Source of the DNA: Warburgia ugandensis
Taxonomy: Eukaryota; Streptophyta; Magnoliopsida; Canellales; Canellaceae
Length of the DNA: 64,000 bases
Direction of reading: 5' to 3'
NCBI GenBank assembly: GCA_035236585.1
Contig: CP141136.1
Location: forward strand, 33,316,949-33,380,948
Of the stretch, positions 39,421 through 58,038 are shown piece after piece. Positions within the stretch are counted from its first letter, which is position 1. Every line of letters begins with the position of its first letter. The notes under the pieces were generated by a model that was not told the DNA's origin, ran no database searches, and worked only from the letters and a program-made list of their open reading frames with translations. A program made the translations under genes and the position numbers.

Positions 39421-40399
39421 CTAGGAAAGTGATAAGAAAGAGATGAAGAGGATGGAATTAGAAAGGGAGGGCACCACTTTTCAAGGAAGGTGGTGTGGAA
39501 CTCCTTCCCTTTAAAGGTGTATCACATGGTGAGTAGGAAAGAGAAGAGAGATGGAGGAAAAGATAAGGGAAATGGAGATGGTTTCTCTCCTAATTGGTCC
39601 ACATATGCATGCATAACTTACCATGCACTAATATCTGTCAAACTCCTTCTAATTATCCCTTAAAATTCACTAATTTAACATAGGATAATTGCTTCTAAAA
39701 GTCCTCCAATCATGTGACTCTTTGTGGAATGCATTATTTGGCTTGGTGGCTCACTTTTGATGGCTCCTTGCCTGGTGGCTTGAGTGGCTAAGTCCCTTGA
39801 CTTCAAGGATTGATGGCTTGCTTCCTTAGCTTTCCTTGATAGCTTAGTAAACTTGCATGCATGACTCTAGTTCTCAAGCAAAGGTGATGGAATTGCATGG
39901 CTTTTAGCATGGGCCCATTTTAATCACTTTTGCATCTTCCTATTATTTTGTTACTTTCCTTAAGATGATCTTGAACCTTGCTTGAGTTTTGGAATGTTGA
40001 AATTTAGGTCCTTGATCCTCAATTCATATCTTGATCAATTTCAACTATTGGATTATCTTTTTAACACCTACAAAAGAGTAAAAATACTAATTAAATTTTA
40101 AAAAATTATGATTATTTCACATACTTACTTTGGATTAGCTTATGAACCTATAAAATATTAAACTTTTGACTTATTAGCTCAAAAATGTGTCTGTTATGAA
40201 TTTTCAAAAAATCTCCAAAAATAACACAATAATTTATAACATATGGACTATTAATTGGGTATATTTTTATACAAAATTGAACACTTATCATTACTCTACT
40301 TATAATGTGACTCATTTTCTTGCAATTCATAGTACCATACTAATCACATGGGGCCCTTTCCACTTAAGATCAAAATTTTAATGGATTTGTGTAATACCA

Positions 40400-41400
40400 C
40401 CATTGGCCTTTTCGAGTGTGAAAACAGTCTCCTTCTCAAAAGGACCTTTACTTGATAGTCTTATTCAAGGATGCTACATGTAGCGTTGGTACATTTTGAG
40501 GTTTTTCTATGCTTTAAGATGTTGTTCATATAGAGCTTTTGACTCTATGAGTCATATGGCTGTGGACTCATCTTTTGTCAAATAATACCACACTGCTACT
40601 CAAAGAGATGGTATTTATATCTCCAACAGCAAAATAGTTTAGCTTTCAAACATGAGAGAATATCATGTTGCCCACGTAGTGGTCTATCCGAAATTCAAGA
40701 AGCCCATATGCTTTTTGCAAACTTTCATGCTCATCCTTCTTACATTTCCAGACTATATCCAAAAGGTTCTGGTATAATGTCTTACTAAATGCCTTTGTAA
40801 GCTCGTTCGCTTTAGGATTCTAACCAACAAATAAGTGGTGCTGAAATGAATATTTTGCACAAAATTCCTTACAACGAAATTCTTGAATGGTGTTCCATTG
40901 TCTAAAATGATTTGACATAGGATTCCAAATCAATAGATGATGTCTATTCAAATGAATTATGCCACATCTTGTGCTTTTACTATCTTTAGCATTATGGCTT
41001 CATCCCACTTAAAAAAATAATATGTAGCAGCTAGGATAAACACATCCCCCGCACATGGAATGGCCAAGAGGTGATGGTCCAATGCAGCACTTCTGGTGCC
41101 CGATGTATCACATCACTGTATATTTGATGAACATTATAACTTCACCTAATGGCTAGTAGTGCCTCAAATGTTTCAACTACAAAGGGAGTTTTGTGTCTAC
41201 CTAATGTGCCCAAATACTACCAAATGGACTTCTTGCAAATCATGCATTGCCTCTTCCTTAGACAAACACCTTAGTACAATGTCATTAAAGGATCTCTTGC
41301 AAAGAGTGTCATTTATCACAATGAACTACAATGCTTGTCTTCAAACCTCTACCTTTAAATTGAGATTTAAGGCAATCTTCCATTAACAATATAATTGAGT
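40400..41400 (-). pseudogene. Tat/Athila-type integrase remnant
   Basis: Translating the minus strand with frame changes gives a core domain with DNGTPFKN and an upstream WPFHV..G segment, as in plant Tat/Athila integrases. Many stops interrupt it. It is cut at 41,406 by a solo LTR, and the upstream finger region may continue at 44,150. Confidence 0.6.
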
Positions 41401-41406
41401 AGTAAT

Positions 41407-44149
41407 TGTGATGACCCGGGTTTTCTCATGCATTTTTAAATGCAATATATAATTCCTAAGGCGGGATGCATCCCTTTGAAAACCATTTTATAAAAACCAT
41501 GCAATGCAGCAGAAAATCTTTTGTTTTAAACACATTTTGAAAACCCCGAGTGTCATTTGCTAACCAAAGTAGTTTTTGAAAAACTTTGGAAATCATAAGT
41601 GTTTTCCCAGGTCTATCTAGTCACAGAACACAGTCCAACTATAAATAAATACAAATACATATCCAAAGGGTAGAGAGTTTACTCACATGTATAGTTGTCT
41701 CCTTTGTTTATTTACTTGCTCGTAGCACTAATGTCCCCTGAGACGTCTTCTATTTGTGAGTGGAACTATTCTAAAAAATGTTAAGGATAGGGTGAGTATA
41801 TACTATACTCAGTAGGAGTCTATCACTACTAGTTTTGCAATGCATGCTATGTTAAAAATCATATGCTCTTAAAAACATGTGCATGTTCGAACAATCATGT
41901 TCAATATCGATATTAAAAACCACTGTCAAACCGGAATACTGACGACTTAAAGAAATATCATAATCCAAGTCAAAAGTATCATATATCATAACATAATGAT
42001 ATGCATCATATGCTCAACTGAATCCAACTCATGGATATCTGGTATGGTACGGTCGACCAACCTCATATCATGCCATATGCAATGTAAATGAGTCCACGAA
42101 ACCATAGGGTCCAACTATGCCCACGACCTTGCCACTGTGTGGTCCCCGGGTACCTGAGGACACTCGGTCATAGCCTTAACGGGGCCTATGACACGTCGAC
42201 CCAGTGCCGTGACACTAGTGGTAGCCCCCTGTACCACATGTAGTCGATGTAGGGACGTTGCCCTTTTTGGGCGTGGTACCCATCCACCTAATAGTGGTAG
42301 AGGCTGGAGGCCAACCCAAACCTCTCGGCATAGCGCCCACGAGCTCATCAGCCCAAATCATATCAGATCAAACCAGCGAAAACCTCTTTTTCAAAACCCG
42401 TCCTCTTTGGGTCCCTCACAACTGCCTACCCAGCGTCTTTTGGGCACTCCAGCGTCTTTTGGTAACCCTCAAGGACATGCAATCTTTTAAAAACTCAATG
42501 CTCACAAATCATGCAATATATGCATTTGTTTGCAAAACATATCTATGCATAATGTATATGCAATTATTTGCAAAACATATATATGCATAAAGCGTTTATC
42601 ATATGTATGCTGAATTAAGTCATGCTAAACAAATTATATAATTTGTACTTAAAGCATACATAAAACAATCATGGCTCTTTTAAAAAGTCTAGTAGCGATA
42701 TAGCACCTACCTCAAAGTCTCCTGGAGTCGCGTCCTTTAGCACTCAACTCGTCCCTGGATCTCATTTATAAACTCCTGGGTACAAGGAGTCCTTATTTAT
42801 TTTAATCTATTTAGACATTAGACCGTTAAATCTGCTGTTTATGATCAATGGTTCTTGCCTAATTCATTGCCAGGCTAGATCCTATGGTGTGGATCTACTT
42901 TTCAATAGTTAAACTCTGTAATTTATCCTCTAATCCTAACTTTAAAGTCTCAATAGGACCGCGTGCCCTGGTTCCCAGGACACCCGTGTATCCTGGTTGA
43001 ATTGCGATCGCCTTACGTGCGTGCACGCCCAAAGGCTGCCCCAGGGACTGCGTTTTGCATGCATACATGCATGCTCAAGCGACGTGCTATGATGCGCATC
43101 ATCGCATGGACGCACCTTGTAGCATGGCGCGTCTCAGTTCCCAGGGCAACGCGTGCATCCTGGTCGAGTCAGGACCCGTGCCCTATGTCACGCGCGCACC
43201 CGAGGGTCGCACCTGGGACAGTGTACGCACTGTTGTACGCCCATAGCCCATCCCTGGGACCCTGTCCCAGGTGCACATGGAGCAAGGTGTCCCTGGGATG
43301 CCAGGCTCGTGCAAGGTTGTCTGGACCTGGCTTGGGGGGTTTTGTTTGTGCAGGGATGGCCCAAGCTGGCTTGGGCGTTTTCCGGCCAAGAACCCGGCTG
43401 GAAAACGATTGGAAAGGACCAGATCCAGCATGGATATGGCTTGGGGAAGCAAACGGAGAGTAAGGGAAGAGAAATGGCTTACCTGGGCAGCCTGGGGACG
43501 CCCTTTTTCAGGTGGTTGTGCCTACTCGTCGGGAAGTTCGAAGAAGGGGGAAAACCGTTGTTCCGTTGCGACCAGATGGGGAAAAGGGGAATGGGGAGAT
43601 GGGTAAAGGAATGGCTGGCCAGACTTGGCCTGGCCATTGCCAGAAAACACAGAAAAATTGGGTTTGAGACGGGTTCTAGTTTTGTCGGAAACCCCAATCT
43701 CAAACGATTGGAAAAAAACTCGTTTTGAAGAGGGGGGAAGATGGGGTTTTTATAGAGGAGTGAAAGGCTGTGCCCCTCAATGGCGGTGCCACCCTTTCCC
43801 CTAGAATTTTCTAGAGAAATCGGGATTTAGGGTTTTCTGGAGGGTTCTTGAGGTTGAAGACGACAGGGGGTGCCGTTATCAAAACGGCCCCTGCGTTTTT
43901 CGTCCTTTTTTTGTTTAATTTCCAGAAATACCCCTATCTTTAAATGGTTGTAACTTCTTCATACAAACTCTGTTTTGGGTGATTTTTGAGGCATTGGATT
44001 CCATTTTTCAAGTAGAATCTAATGGTACTAATTTCCCTCACAAATTCCTTCGTTTACTATTTTAAATAAAGTAAAACATTTAACTTAGTTTATTTCCTAT
44101 AGAATGTTCAATTTTCGTTAAAAATAGTGTAAATTGCTCGGGCATTACA
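41407..44149 (-). mobile_element. Solo LTR, Del/Tekay-like, copy 2 (2,743 bp)
   Basis: Ends are TGTGATGACCCGGG and CGGGCATTACA. GTAAT flanks it exactly at 41,402-41,406 and 44,150-44,154. It is collinear with copy 1 through the whole length, including GGTAGCCCCCTGTACCACAT and AACGGCCCC. It lacks coding sequence. The region 42,960-43,450 is GC-rich with repeated CCTGGGAC-type words and differs most from copy 1. Confidence 0.92.
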
Positions 44150-45299
44150 GTAATTGATGCCAATTTTATGTTTCTTCCACCATTGAATAATCATTTGTTA
44201 TGAATGTCTCCTGACATTCATTGACTCGTGTTGGGACTCTTTGCAAAAGGATCATCTGTTCATTGACGAGTATCGTAATCTTGTTATCTATGAATGCAGG
44301 AAAAGCCACTACTAAGCTTAGTAATGCATTGCTACATCATTGTTTAGATGAAGTACATGTTTTATGATAACGTCATTGGAAGTGTCAATTAGTTCCCTAA
44401 CGCAAATGAAATAAGGGAAAAGTTTAGCTTTCTTAACTTCATATTATCCATATACTTGTTTGATTAGCTATTGTGAGTTGCCATAAACTTGTAAAAACTT
44501 AACTCCATATTTTGGCCATTTTTAGGCCCAAAATTGGAGGTTTGTATTTTTCTTTATCATTAGAAACACAACTTATATAATCTGCAAGATATAAGGATAG
44601 TACAAACTTAAAAAATATCTAAGATCTCATCATCAGAGCCAAACTTAGTAACTGGCATAGCCTTTGTGAAAAAGAATTAGGGACAGGACATGGTTCAGTG
44701 GGTGAAAGGGGTTCCTCATCTACAAAGCAACCTTTGGTAGGACCAATTTTTTCAATTACTTTACCATTTTAGAGAATGTTAACTACCTTTATTTGTTCCA
44801 TGTTTGAACTTGAAGAACCATCTTCATCTACCACATGCACAACTTTAGGGTTTGCTTATGGATGCATTCAATTTTAATTGGGCTTTAAATTGGGCAAATT
44901 TTCTTCTCTTGGCTTTGAATAATTGATGAATGATATCCTCCACTGGCCTCTTAAGTGGGCATGTAAGGTCTAGGAGTAAGTGGTCCTTATTGTGGTTGAT
45001 AGTGGACCTGATATGAAACATTAGCATTAGGTCTATTATGCTAATTGAAATTAGGATGCTTCCTCCAGTTGGGATTAAGTCTAAGAAAATAGGAAAAAAG
45101 GTCACTTATTCGAATTTAAGGCTTTTCCCTCTTCGTGAAACTTATCTTAGAATGTTAGAATTGTGGGGCATTCTTTAGTTGGTGTGTGGTATTTTCACAA
45201 ATACCTCACATTGTTCAACCTTCTTAGAGGTATTTTCCCCACTTATGTGGCCTTACTTTTCTAGCTACAAACACCACATTTATGTCATCTTTTTCAGAC

Positions 45300-45750
45300 A
45301 TGGCATATATGCTTCCCTTAGAGGATGTGGTAAAGAACTTGGGCTTATTTGAATATTTCACTTTTTTTAAATCGTTTCGGGTTTGAGCACTTTCTACTAG
45401 TTATTCCAAATACTCTTAAACCTTATATGGTTGTTTATTTAAAAAGTTGTCATTACACATTAATTCTAGAAGCTGACGAATTTCGGAATTAAGTCTTTCA
45501 TAAAGAACTTGATGATATTCCAAGGTTCATATCCATGATATGGATATGCCAACAAAAGATTTTTGAATCTTTCCCAAGTTTCCTTATCCTTTCTGGTAAA
45601 ATTCATGATCTTCCAACAAATTTCTTACCATGTTCCTATGGAGAGATTGAGTCTTATTGCATATAGTATGATGTTTTGCATATGTTGTATAGTGTATACT
45701 GCATCAAATTTCTATAAATGTAGGTAAGGACCCTAACTATCCAACCCATA
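45300..45750 (-). pseudogene. Tat/Athila-type gag remnant
   Basis: The minus strand gives a stretch with LYERLNSEIRQLLELMC followed by NDNFLNKQPYKV. It resembles the gag core of plant Tat/Athila elements, which has a conserved FY.GL......MIE.MCGG.F..K pattern. Stops interrupt it. Confidence 0.55.
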
Positions 45751-47391
45751 AAATTTAGGAAGTAATTGACTCACTCTCATTTTTAACTCAACCACATCAT
45801 CATTTTGAGGTAAAATGACACATGAAGGTGTGCAGGTATGAGTAGTCTATAAATAATCTCTTAAACAAGTAAAGAACTAAACTAACTAAGAAATGGAAAA
45901 CAACTTTTTCATTAATCTAGCTTTGGTTACAATGAAAAATAAAGACATGAATAAAAGAAAAACAAAGTAATTAAGAAACTTCCTTGAAGTGATCGATATA
46001 GGAGTCTTTCATCGTGTCATTTAACAAGTCTCTTTACATGTCCTGTTCTTCTTCCCTGGGCTTAAACTCTGCTTTATGGTCTTCTTGTTACATCACTCAA
46101 CAAGTGTCTATACATTTACATTCAACCCAAAGTACACTAATCTACAATTAAGCTTTCACTTATTATTAACCAACTTGCCACAAACCCAAATTGTTTCTTA
46201 ACCATGCTTTAGGAATTAGAATTAACATTAGCTACCATAGAAGGGCACAAGGTGGTCTTCCTTTTCTTCAGATTCCCAAATCTCAAAGAAAGTGAAAAGA
46301 TGAAAGGTAGAAGGCTAAAAGATGAAATAGAGAGGTTAGGGAAAGAAGGATATGTGTAAGGGAGAGCAATAAAGAGTATGCATGTAGTTTAAGAATGGAA
46401 GAAAGGTGATGAAGTGGATGGAGTACTACGATGGAGCAAAGTGGAAAAGGTTAGTTTGTAAGATGGAAGAGATGTGTGTATGGATATGGGGGAAGTGTGT
46501 AAGTGAGAAGGTAAGAGTGATGGAGGTAGTGTATGAAGAATGAAAAAGAAAGAAGGGGGGATGAGGAAGAAGATGGGAGAAAGAAAGAAAGAAGGAAAGG
46601 AAAGGAGGTGTAGGTTCTTCAAATAACTCAAATATTTCTTGTAGAAAATACCTAGATTTTCTCCAAGTCATTTGACAAGAGTGTTATAATTGGATAAAGT
46701 GTAGGCCAAGTAGAGTTCGATTCCCTCAACAACATAGTAGGATACAGCTAGGCAATAATTGTCTCTCCTTCAAACTCAAACTCCCATGGAATAGAACTAG
46801 GAGAAAGTTCAAAAATAAAAAAATTGAGGCCCATCATCTTGTCCCAATCATTAATTTCCTTACACCAATAATAGGGTTGAGTCATTCTGGAGCACTTGAA
46901 CAATGCAACAATTCATTGGAGGTTCTAATGCACCTTCATCCCCCCAATCTTCTTGTTGATCCTCCTCCTCATTTAATTCAATGTTGTGGCTTGGAGTGAT
47001 ACACCCATATGGATGCATAATAGCAAGGAGTTGTGCCTTAATAGCATTCCACCAATTAGATTGATTGATAATCACCCTACGCCTTCATTACATTGTGAAA
47101 ATGCTGCCATGCCAAATCCAAAAAAGTTTTGCCTTCCAACATAATCAATATCATAGAGAAGGCTAAAACCATACCTACTTTCAAGGTTGTACAAGTCTCT
47201 ACTTATGATCACAAGCATGTGTTGCAAAATTGCCTTGAAGTTTGGCTAGCACCAATTTTTAATTCTCCAAGTGGAATATCATCTTCATTATGGATATAAT
47301 CATATTTAGATTCAAGATCATCCAATTCGTTAGTCCAAAGTTCATAATGAGTGGGCAAAGTCGAATTCAAAATTCTAGGCTTGTATGGATT

Positions 47392-51371
<3,980 letters not shown>

Positions 51372-53342
51372 GGATTTACCCAAATAGGTGATGTTTCACC
51401 TTCATGAAAGAGTTCAAAGTAGAAAGCTTTAGGTGGGAGTTTAGCCATTGCCACCTCCCCTGTATCCCAAGGCATATTGTTCTTTGACCTTGAGGGTTAG
51501 TAATCACTCTCCCTTAGTGTCATGGTCAAATTTGAAATAAACATTGGTAAACTTGAGGTCAATGCTTCCACTAATATCTACTGAAACTATTGTTCCTCAC
51601 CCCACATGGCATTTTGATTTACTAGTACTTATGGTATATTATTAACACATTCAAGGTTTTTTACCAGTTCAAGCTTCATGCTGCACCATGATACACTATG
51701 AGTTGCCTGCCTCATTCTCAAATTAGATTTCAAGTCAATGTAGTATGTTGTGATGTTTTAAATAACTTGCAAGTGCATGAATCAGTTATAGTATAAGCAC
51801 GTGATGGTGGTTCATCCCACGAGGAATCAAATGGTTTGTGTGATTAATGGACCCTTACTTAAATAATCTAACTAGCTTAAAAGATATGGTTTGACCTTCA
51901 TTAAGGTGTTAAATTAACATGGTGACAAAAAATGCATGAATTTAGAAACTTTCTAAAATTAGAACTTCGTAAATCTAAATGTGAAAATTTTCTAAAATTA
52001 ACTTGCCATGCAAACTAAACCTAAACAATGATCTAACTAAGAAATATTGATTTTTTTGGATGAGTATCTATATATTAACCATGCGCCAGGAACCATATTT
52101 GAACTGGTGACACGAGGATTTTCCATCCTCTGAGTTAAGCTAGAAAGAATGAATGAAACCTAAAGCATGGAATTACTTATCATGTAATGCATGACCTAAA
52201 CTAAACTAATGCATGAAACCCTAAACTAAACAATCGATCTAAAGAATTAACATTTAACTAATATCCACGAATGTGAAGTGGAGTGCACAAGATTATGAAC
52301 TTTAAAAGCATGAAATAAGATGCAAACTAACCTAAGTAAAATGTAGGAATTGAATGCATGAAGGTCCAACCAAAACAAGTAACTTTTCTAAGGGTCACGC
52401 AACAAGACCATGCACATGACCTATGGGTGGTGCACATGGTTCAAGTGTGTGATTCATGTGACAATTAAATGCAGCCTTAATCTAGATTGAAACACATGAA
52501 ATCTAAGCATGGAAAGACATTATAACAACCATGAAATGCTAAATTAAAAACACATGAAGCAACCATGGATAATAAGATTGAAATCATATAAACATTCATG
52601 GAAAGGAGACTTAAATCATGAATCAACTTAATCTTTATTAAAGGTAATTCAAGTACATGTATGGTGCACACCTTTCTTTGCTCCAAAAGAGAATCAAAAG
52701 TCCATGACATTCAATCTTCTAACAATTAAAACTTAAGCATGCATGTAACGCAACAAAGATCCAGGAAGACAAAAGAGGAAAAGAAGGAAAAGAAAGCAAC
52801 ATATGAATAAGAATTTAAGGAGACTCAAAGGTAATAAACTTGAACTAATAGCTATACTCTCTTGGCTATCACTACTAGAGAGTTATAGCCCTTAGATTCA
52901 GGGATCTGGGAAACTAATTTAAGGACAAACAATCAAAGAAATGAAAGGAATCAAGGCAACAACTAAGTCGTGGAATAAGAAAACAAATAAAACAACAATG
53001 GACATCAAACAAACAAACAACTAAGGTAGAAGACCAACCTGAACTTAATGGCAATCAAAGTGGGATCAAAATAAGAGAAGGGAGCATGTAATGCTTGGAG
53101 GAAGATGGTTGCCGACAAGGCCAAGTTGTTGGAGAGCTTAGGAGGGAGGGAAGAGCAGAGGCACCTCCTTCCTTGGAGGGAGCATTCTCCCCTTCTCCAA
53201 AAGGCAAAAAATGTGGAAACCCTCCCTTTGCTTTATATATGTGGTGGTTGTTCTCTAAAGGGAACCCTAGGGGAGAGGTGAGGTGGCATGTTGAGAGTGG
53301 TTAACCTAGGACAACTAATGAGGGACTTAAGAGGGAATAAGG

Positions 53343-53344
<2 letters not shown>

Positions 53345-53409
<65 letters not shown>
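53345..53409. repeat. (GA)n microsatellite
   Basis: About 32 GA units in long LTR copy 2, 155 bp left of solo LTR copy 4. Confidence 0.97.
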
Positions 53410-53412
<3 letters not shown>

Positions 53413-53564
53413 TTCCTATTTTGTTGGAATTGGCCATGTAACTGCTCTCCTGTTTGGAATTTCATGTTAAACACCTTAGTGGTTATGAAATAAAGAGATA
53501 GAGATGAAGAGAGAAATGGAAACACAAGGAGAAAGAAAGGGAATAAGTTGGAGTGAGGTGATTG

Positions 53565-56500
53565 TGTAACGGGTTTTTGTAACACATTTTGTAATACATT
53601 TCTTAAAGGCAGGGCGCCCTTAGTTGTAAATTTTTTTCACAAAACAAAGCAGCGATATTTCTTTTCTTTAAAACTAGTTTTGAAAAACCCAACTCATCAC
53701 TTCATACATAACATAAGTCGAATTTTTATAGAAGATAAAATTTCATTGAAGGAATATATTTTTGTTAAATTCCAGAATCCATCCAGTGGTTCACAATACA
53801 GCCCGATATTAGTACAACACTTATCCAAATTACATAATCCCAATTTCAAACCTCACCATACATTAAACACTCTCAATACAATACAATGCTCTCAAATAAA
53901 AATACATGTCTTCATGGGATATACCCTAATTGATTATTCTTTCAAATCTTCTTAAGTTTTGAGCTTCTAATTCTCCTTCTCCATATCTTAGATATTGTAA
54001 ACATTGAAGCATTTGTAATATCTCAACAAGCTATGCTTGGTAGGTGATACAAAAATATACTACTTCACTAATATAAGAATACATACCTTAGTCATCATTC
54101 TATCATGGTTACCTACTCATGAGTTATCTCAACATAGAGTATATACATTATTTATATAGTATAGGATAAATCAGTTAAAATAGTGAAGATTGCTCAAAAT
54201 TTGTTCCTCCCCCTAACTATACTTCCACTTTGGAGATCAATATTTAACCAATTCTCATACGGGGATTTTCTTTTCAAGAACTCATACAATGGCATCTCAT
54301 CATGCCATGGCATTTCACTATGCCTATCATATGTGCATCATAATGCAAAATTCATTAGGACTACTATGCCGCAGTCTAAATACATACAGCATGCCTGGAT
54401 AATTGCATAATAATCCACTAATACCAATTGTAGAAATAATAAAATCCAGGTTTGCATGGGGGGAACCCTGGCTGTCACAGTGGCGGCCTTCCCATGATTA
54501 CCCCACCCAACATTTTGCCTCTCTTTGGGCATGGTATCCATCATATAAGTTTCAGGAAGAGGATGGCCAAACCCTCATAACTTCCCTAACATAGCATCCC
54601 TAGTCCTAGGAATGCGTAAAACCAAATCACAAGCCACTATGCTTGTATGTAAAATATATTGTACATATTAGACGATGTGTTTGTTTAACTAAGGCTGAAA
54701 TATTTTCTATGCCCTATTCTTAGGGTTTCCTTAGTCTACACATCTCATTACTTTCACCTCATTTGATTAGATTATTAGATTGGATTAGTTGAATTGGATC
54801 ATGGGGTTAAGTCACTTACTTGGATCATTATTATACTAAGGTACCAAGTATGTCTATAATTCTAGACAGAAGATCATGTATGTATATACATGAATCCTTA
54901 ATATATTCTTGTACATCCACCTACCTCAAAGTGGTATCATGGTCTTGATTCATACATCTCAAGTGGTATTCACTCCATATTGTCCATCATGGTCTTGATT
55001 CTTACATCTGTCAAACCATATGTATAAAGTTATTCCTCTATATAAGTATTCTTTCTACATGTATTTGGGTTTATCCTATGAGGGACGCCCTAACTTTCCT
55101 TGAATAAAAAATGATCAAGGTTTCAAACCTTCTAAGTTCACAAACTACACTCTAAGTAAAATCATAGAACAATACTATAATCTAACATTATATTTCTTTT
55201 CTTTTTGTTTGTGTTCCTTCAAGATCTCTCTTAGATCTTGTTTGATCTTCCTTATCTTATTTGCAATTTTTATTAAGATTAGATAATTTACTAACCTTTT
55301 ATGTTCTTATTATTATTACTCAACTAGCTAATGTTTACTAGTTGAGGATAGCTTATTCCATCCTACCTCTAGACTGCTCCTCTTATGCCAAATTGGCTAA
55401 GGATTACTAGTTGAATGGTTGAACACAAAGTGGTTACTTCAATCCTCATGTAAGGAGGTGTTTAGACCTCACAAATATCAATGGAAGGTAGGAAAAGAGC
55501 GAGGCTCTATTAGAGAACCCCCTTAACCACTATGTTCATCATTCATTAGTGTGGCCTTAGCTCAACCTTTCATAAGGTTCCTATAAGCATTTCAACCCTA
55601 AGTACTCTTTCTAATTGATTTTAATTAAGTCCATGAACATTAAGATGTCATTCATGGAGTTTCATTATTCTCCTAATTTGGGCGAGGGAAATGATATTCC
55701 TTATATTATCCTACTAATTATAGCCCTTAGTATTATTAAGTCCATATCATTCATTCCATGTAAATGTCCTTCAATTCTAATTTCATTTAATTACATTTTC
55801 ACTGTAATTTTCATAACATAAGCATTAAAACATAAATAAATAAATCTATAAATAAATCTACTAAGCAATAAATGAAAATAATAACATTCAATAATTCAAA
55901 TGAAAATCTAACATGCCATAACTATTCATCATGATCCAATGGTCATTATTCATTTTTCATCTCTTTTAGGGGTTAGATCTTGATCTTTTCATTTTCCTTT
56001 ATATCTAATACATGCATCAAAACATAATTTTTCTAAGTTCAGTAGTTCTACTCATTAAGAGGAATCCAACCCAACTTTTCGATCTCAATGTGGAGTTAAA
56101 TTGAGATCAGAATTTGGATTTTAAGATTTCAACCTTTTTTAAGGGATGATATTGAATCTTACTATTTTTGTTTAGTTTCTTGATCTAGATATATGGAAAT
56201 TTCACTGTGATCATGATCCATAGGTTTTTGATACCTCATGAACCCATCTATCGGTTTAGATTTTCATTTTCAAGTCATTTGGATCATGATCCACTACCTT
56301 TGGTATGGATTTTACTAATTATCACAAGCTAATACAATTGAAAACATAGATCTTATGATCTTAGTAACTTCTACAAGTGATAAGGATTCTATGAAAACTT
56401 TCAGATCTAGAGTTAGAGCTAAATTGAGCTCTTAATTGAAGAATTAAAATTTCAGTTAAAATTTGGATAGCCCAGATCAAATTTGGGCTCACGGGTACGG

Positions 56501-58038
56501 GGACGACCAGTGGCCCATGCCCATTACCACCTATTATAGGTGGTCAGGAGAAATTGACTGCCTATGGGCGAGTCAGTGCAGATCTGGACCGTAGGATCAC
56601 CCACTGCCAGATCTCCTCCATCCTTGTCATCCAAAGGCTCATATTTCATCTCCTCGGGTTGTTGGACCCCAGGAATCCATCCAATGGCTCAGAAGTTACA
56701 TCTGAGCTGTGGATGGATGGGATCTCAACCCTTCATGTTGGATCCATCGTTTTCAATGGATCAACGGCCGGGGAGATGTTCCAGTGGCTAGAAAACCCAA
56801 ATTAGAAACCTGAAATGAAAGAGTGAAGGGTGACTTACTTGGTCAGGTTCGGTGAAGAAAGTTTCACCAAAGAGAGAGATATTTCACCAGAGAGAAGATA
56901 AGAAACCTTAAATGCCGGCAAGTGCACAGTTGTGAAATTACCTGTTGCCATTGCTGGAGAAGAGGAGAAAACATGGGGCTTTAGTAGATCACCACACCCT
57001 GAATACATGTAACGGAGCAAGATCATCGTTTAACGGCTAGATTGGCCGGAATAACTTGAAAAACATGCCGAAGATGGTAACCAGTTCTGGAGTTGTTTTC
57101 GTTTTGATTTTCCTAGCAATCCAAGAAGTGGATCATCAAACTTTCTTACAGATTTTGTAGATCGCCCTTGTTCAACCACATGCAACTGTAGAGATTGAAA
57201 CTTAATGGCTCAACTATGATGGCTAATTCCCAGGTAGAAACCCTGGCTCATTGGGGACGACGCGTCCCTGGACGTGCCCGATGCAGACATGGGGTCATCT
57301 CCTTAGGTGCGTCTGGGGACACGCCCATAGAGAATGAGAAAGAAAGAGAGAAAGAAAGAGCCATTGGGGAAGATCGGGTAGGATTTTGGAGTTGGGATTT
57401 TGAGGCATTCTAGGGGACATCATGACAAACAAGTGGAGATTTTTTGGGAATTTTATGAGCTATTTATAGTGGTTTTTGGAATTTTCTATGATTACATGTA
57501 ATCATCATGTTCAATTCTTTTTATTATTAAATTGTCTTTGGATTCCCACTACCACCTCCTTCTCCACTAGCAGTTGGTAGTGGTTTACTCATGATGACAT
57601 GTTTTCTGGCCATTGGATCCATTTGTGGGCCCCATAGAGGTGTGAAAAGACCATTTTGCCCTTTTATGGAGAAAAATCTGTTTTATTCTCTCAGACTCGG
57701 AATTGAGCGTACCTAGTGGCATTGGATTGGTATTTTTTTGTACATTCCAAATTTTGATGCCTTAGGTCCTGTTATTAGTAAAATTATCATTTTACCCATT
57801 TATTCTTGAAAATGGAGAAAAATGAGGATTTTTCATCTAAACTCAGAATTTGTCATGCTTATGGTCATTTTGAAGGGTTCATCAAGTATGTTTTCAATTA
57901 TGCATGTCTTATATCTTGATTCTAATTATATGAGAAGTGCATTTTTAGTAACCCTAATAATCCAACCTAATTTTCCTTGAAAATTTCAATTTCATTATTT
58001 ATTTATTCAATCTCCTTACAAAAGTTTGGGGTGTTATA
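53565..58038 (-). mobile_element. Solo LTR, Del-like, copy 4 (4,474 bp)
   Basis: Ends are TGTAACGGG and GGGGTGTTATA. Flanks are GATTG (53,560-53,564) and AATTG (58,039-58,043), four of five matching. It shares with copy 3 the stretch around CTGTCACAGTGGCGGCCTTCC (54,473 here; TTCCACAGTGGTGGCCTTCC at 48,380 there). There is no internal coding region. Reading on the minus strand gives a TATAACACCCCAAAC start, typical of this LTR class. Confidence 0.8.

Larger units (their letters stand above)
34953..40290 (-). repeat. Long LTR (TGATAAGTG family), copy 1, split by a solo LTR
   Basis: On the minus strand it starts TGATAAGTGTTCAATTTTG at 40,290 and ends near 34,953-34,969. It is collinear with 51,739-58,923. 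Shared landmarks are CCTACAAAAGA, the GCTTGGTGGCTC/TGGCTTG run, CACATATGCATGC and CTTGCGAGTAATTTTAAA. Removing the inserted solo LTR leaves about 2.6 kb. Its layout suits a Tat/Athila-type Gypsy LTR. No matching flanking duplication was found, so it may be the 3' LTR of the decayed element to its right. Confidence 0.6.

Noticed and set aside
37425-43728. Overlapping GC-rich frames at 37,425-38,350 and 42,963-43,728 that look like a small gene family
   Set aside because: They lie inside two collinear solo LTRs and differ in frame between the copies. No domain is conserved.
46389-46671. Serine/leucine/phenylalanine-rich minus-strand frames
   Set aside because: They arise from an AG-rich low-complexity stretch in decayed Gypsy DNA.
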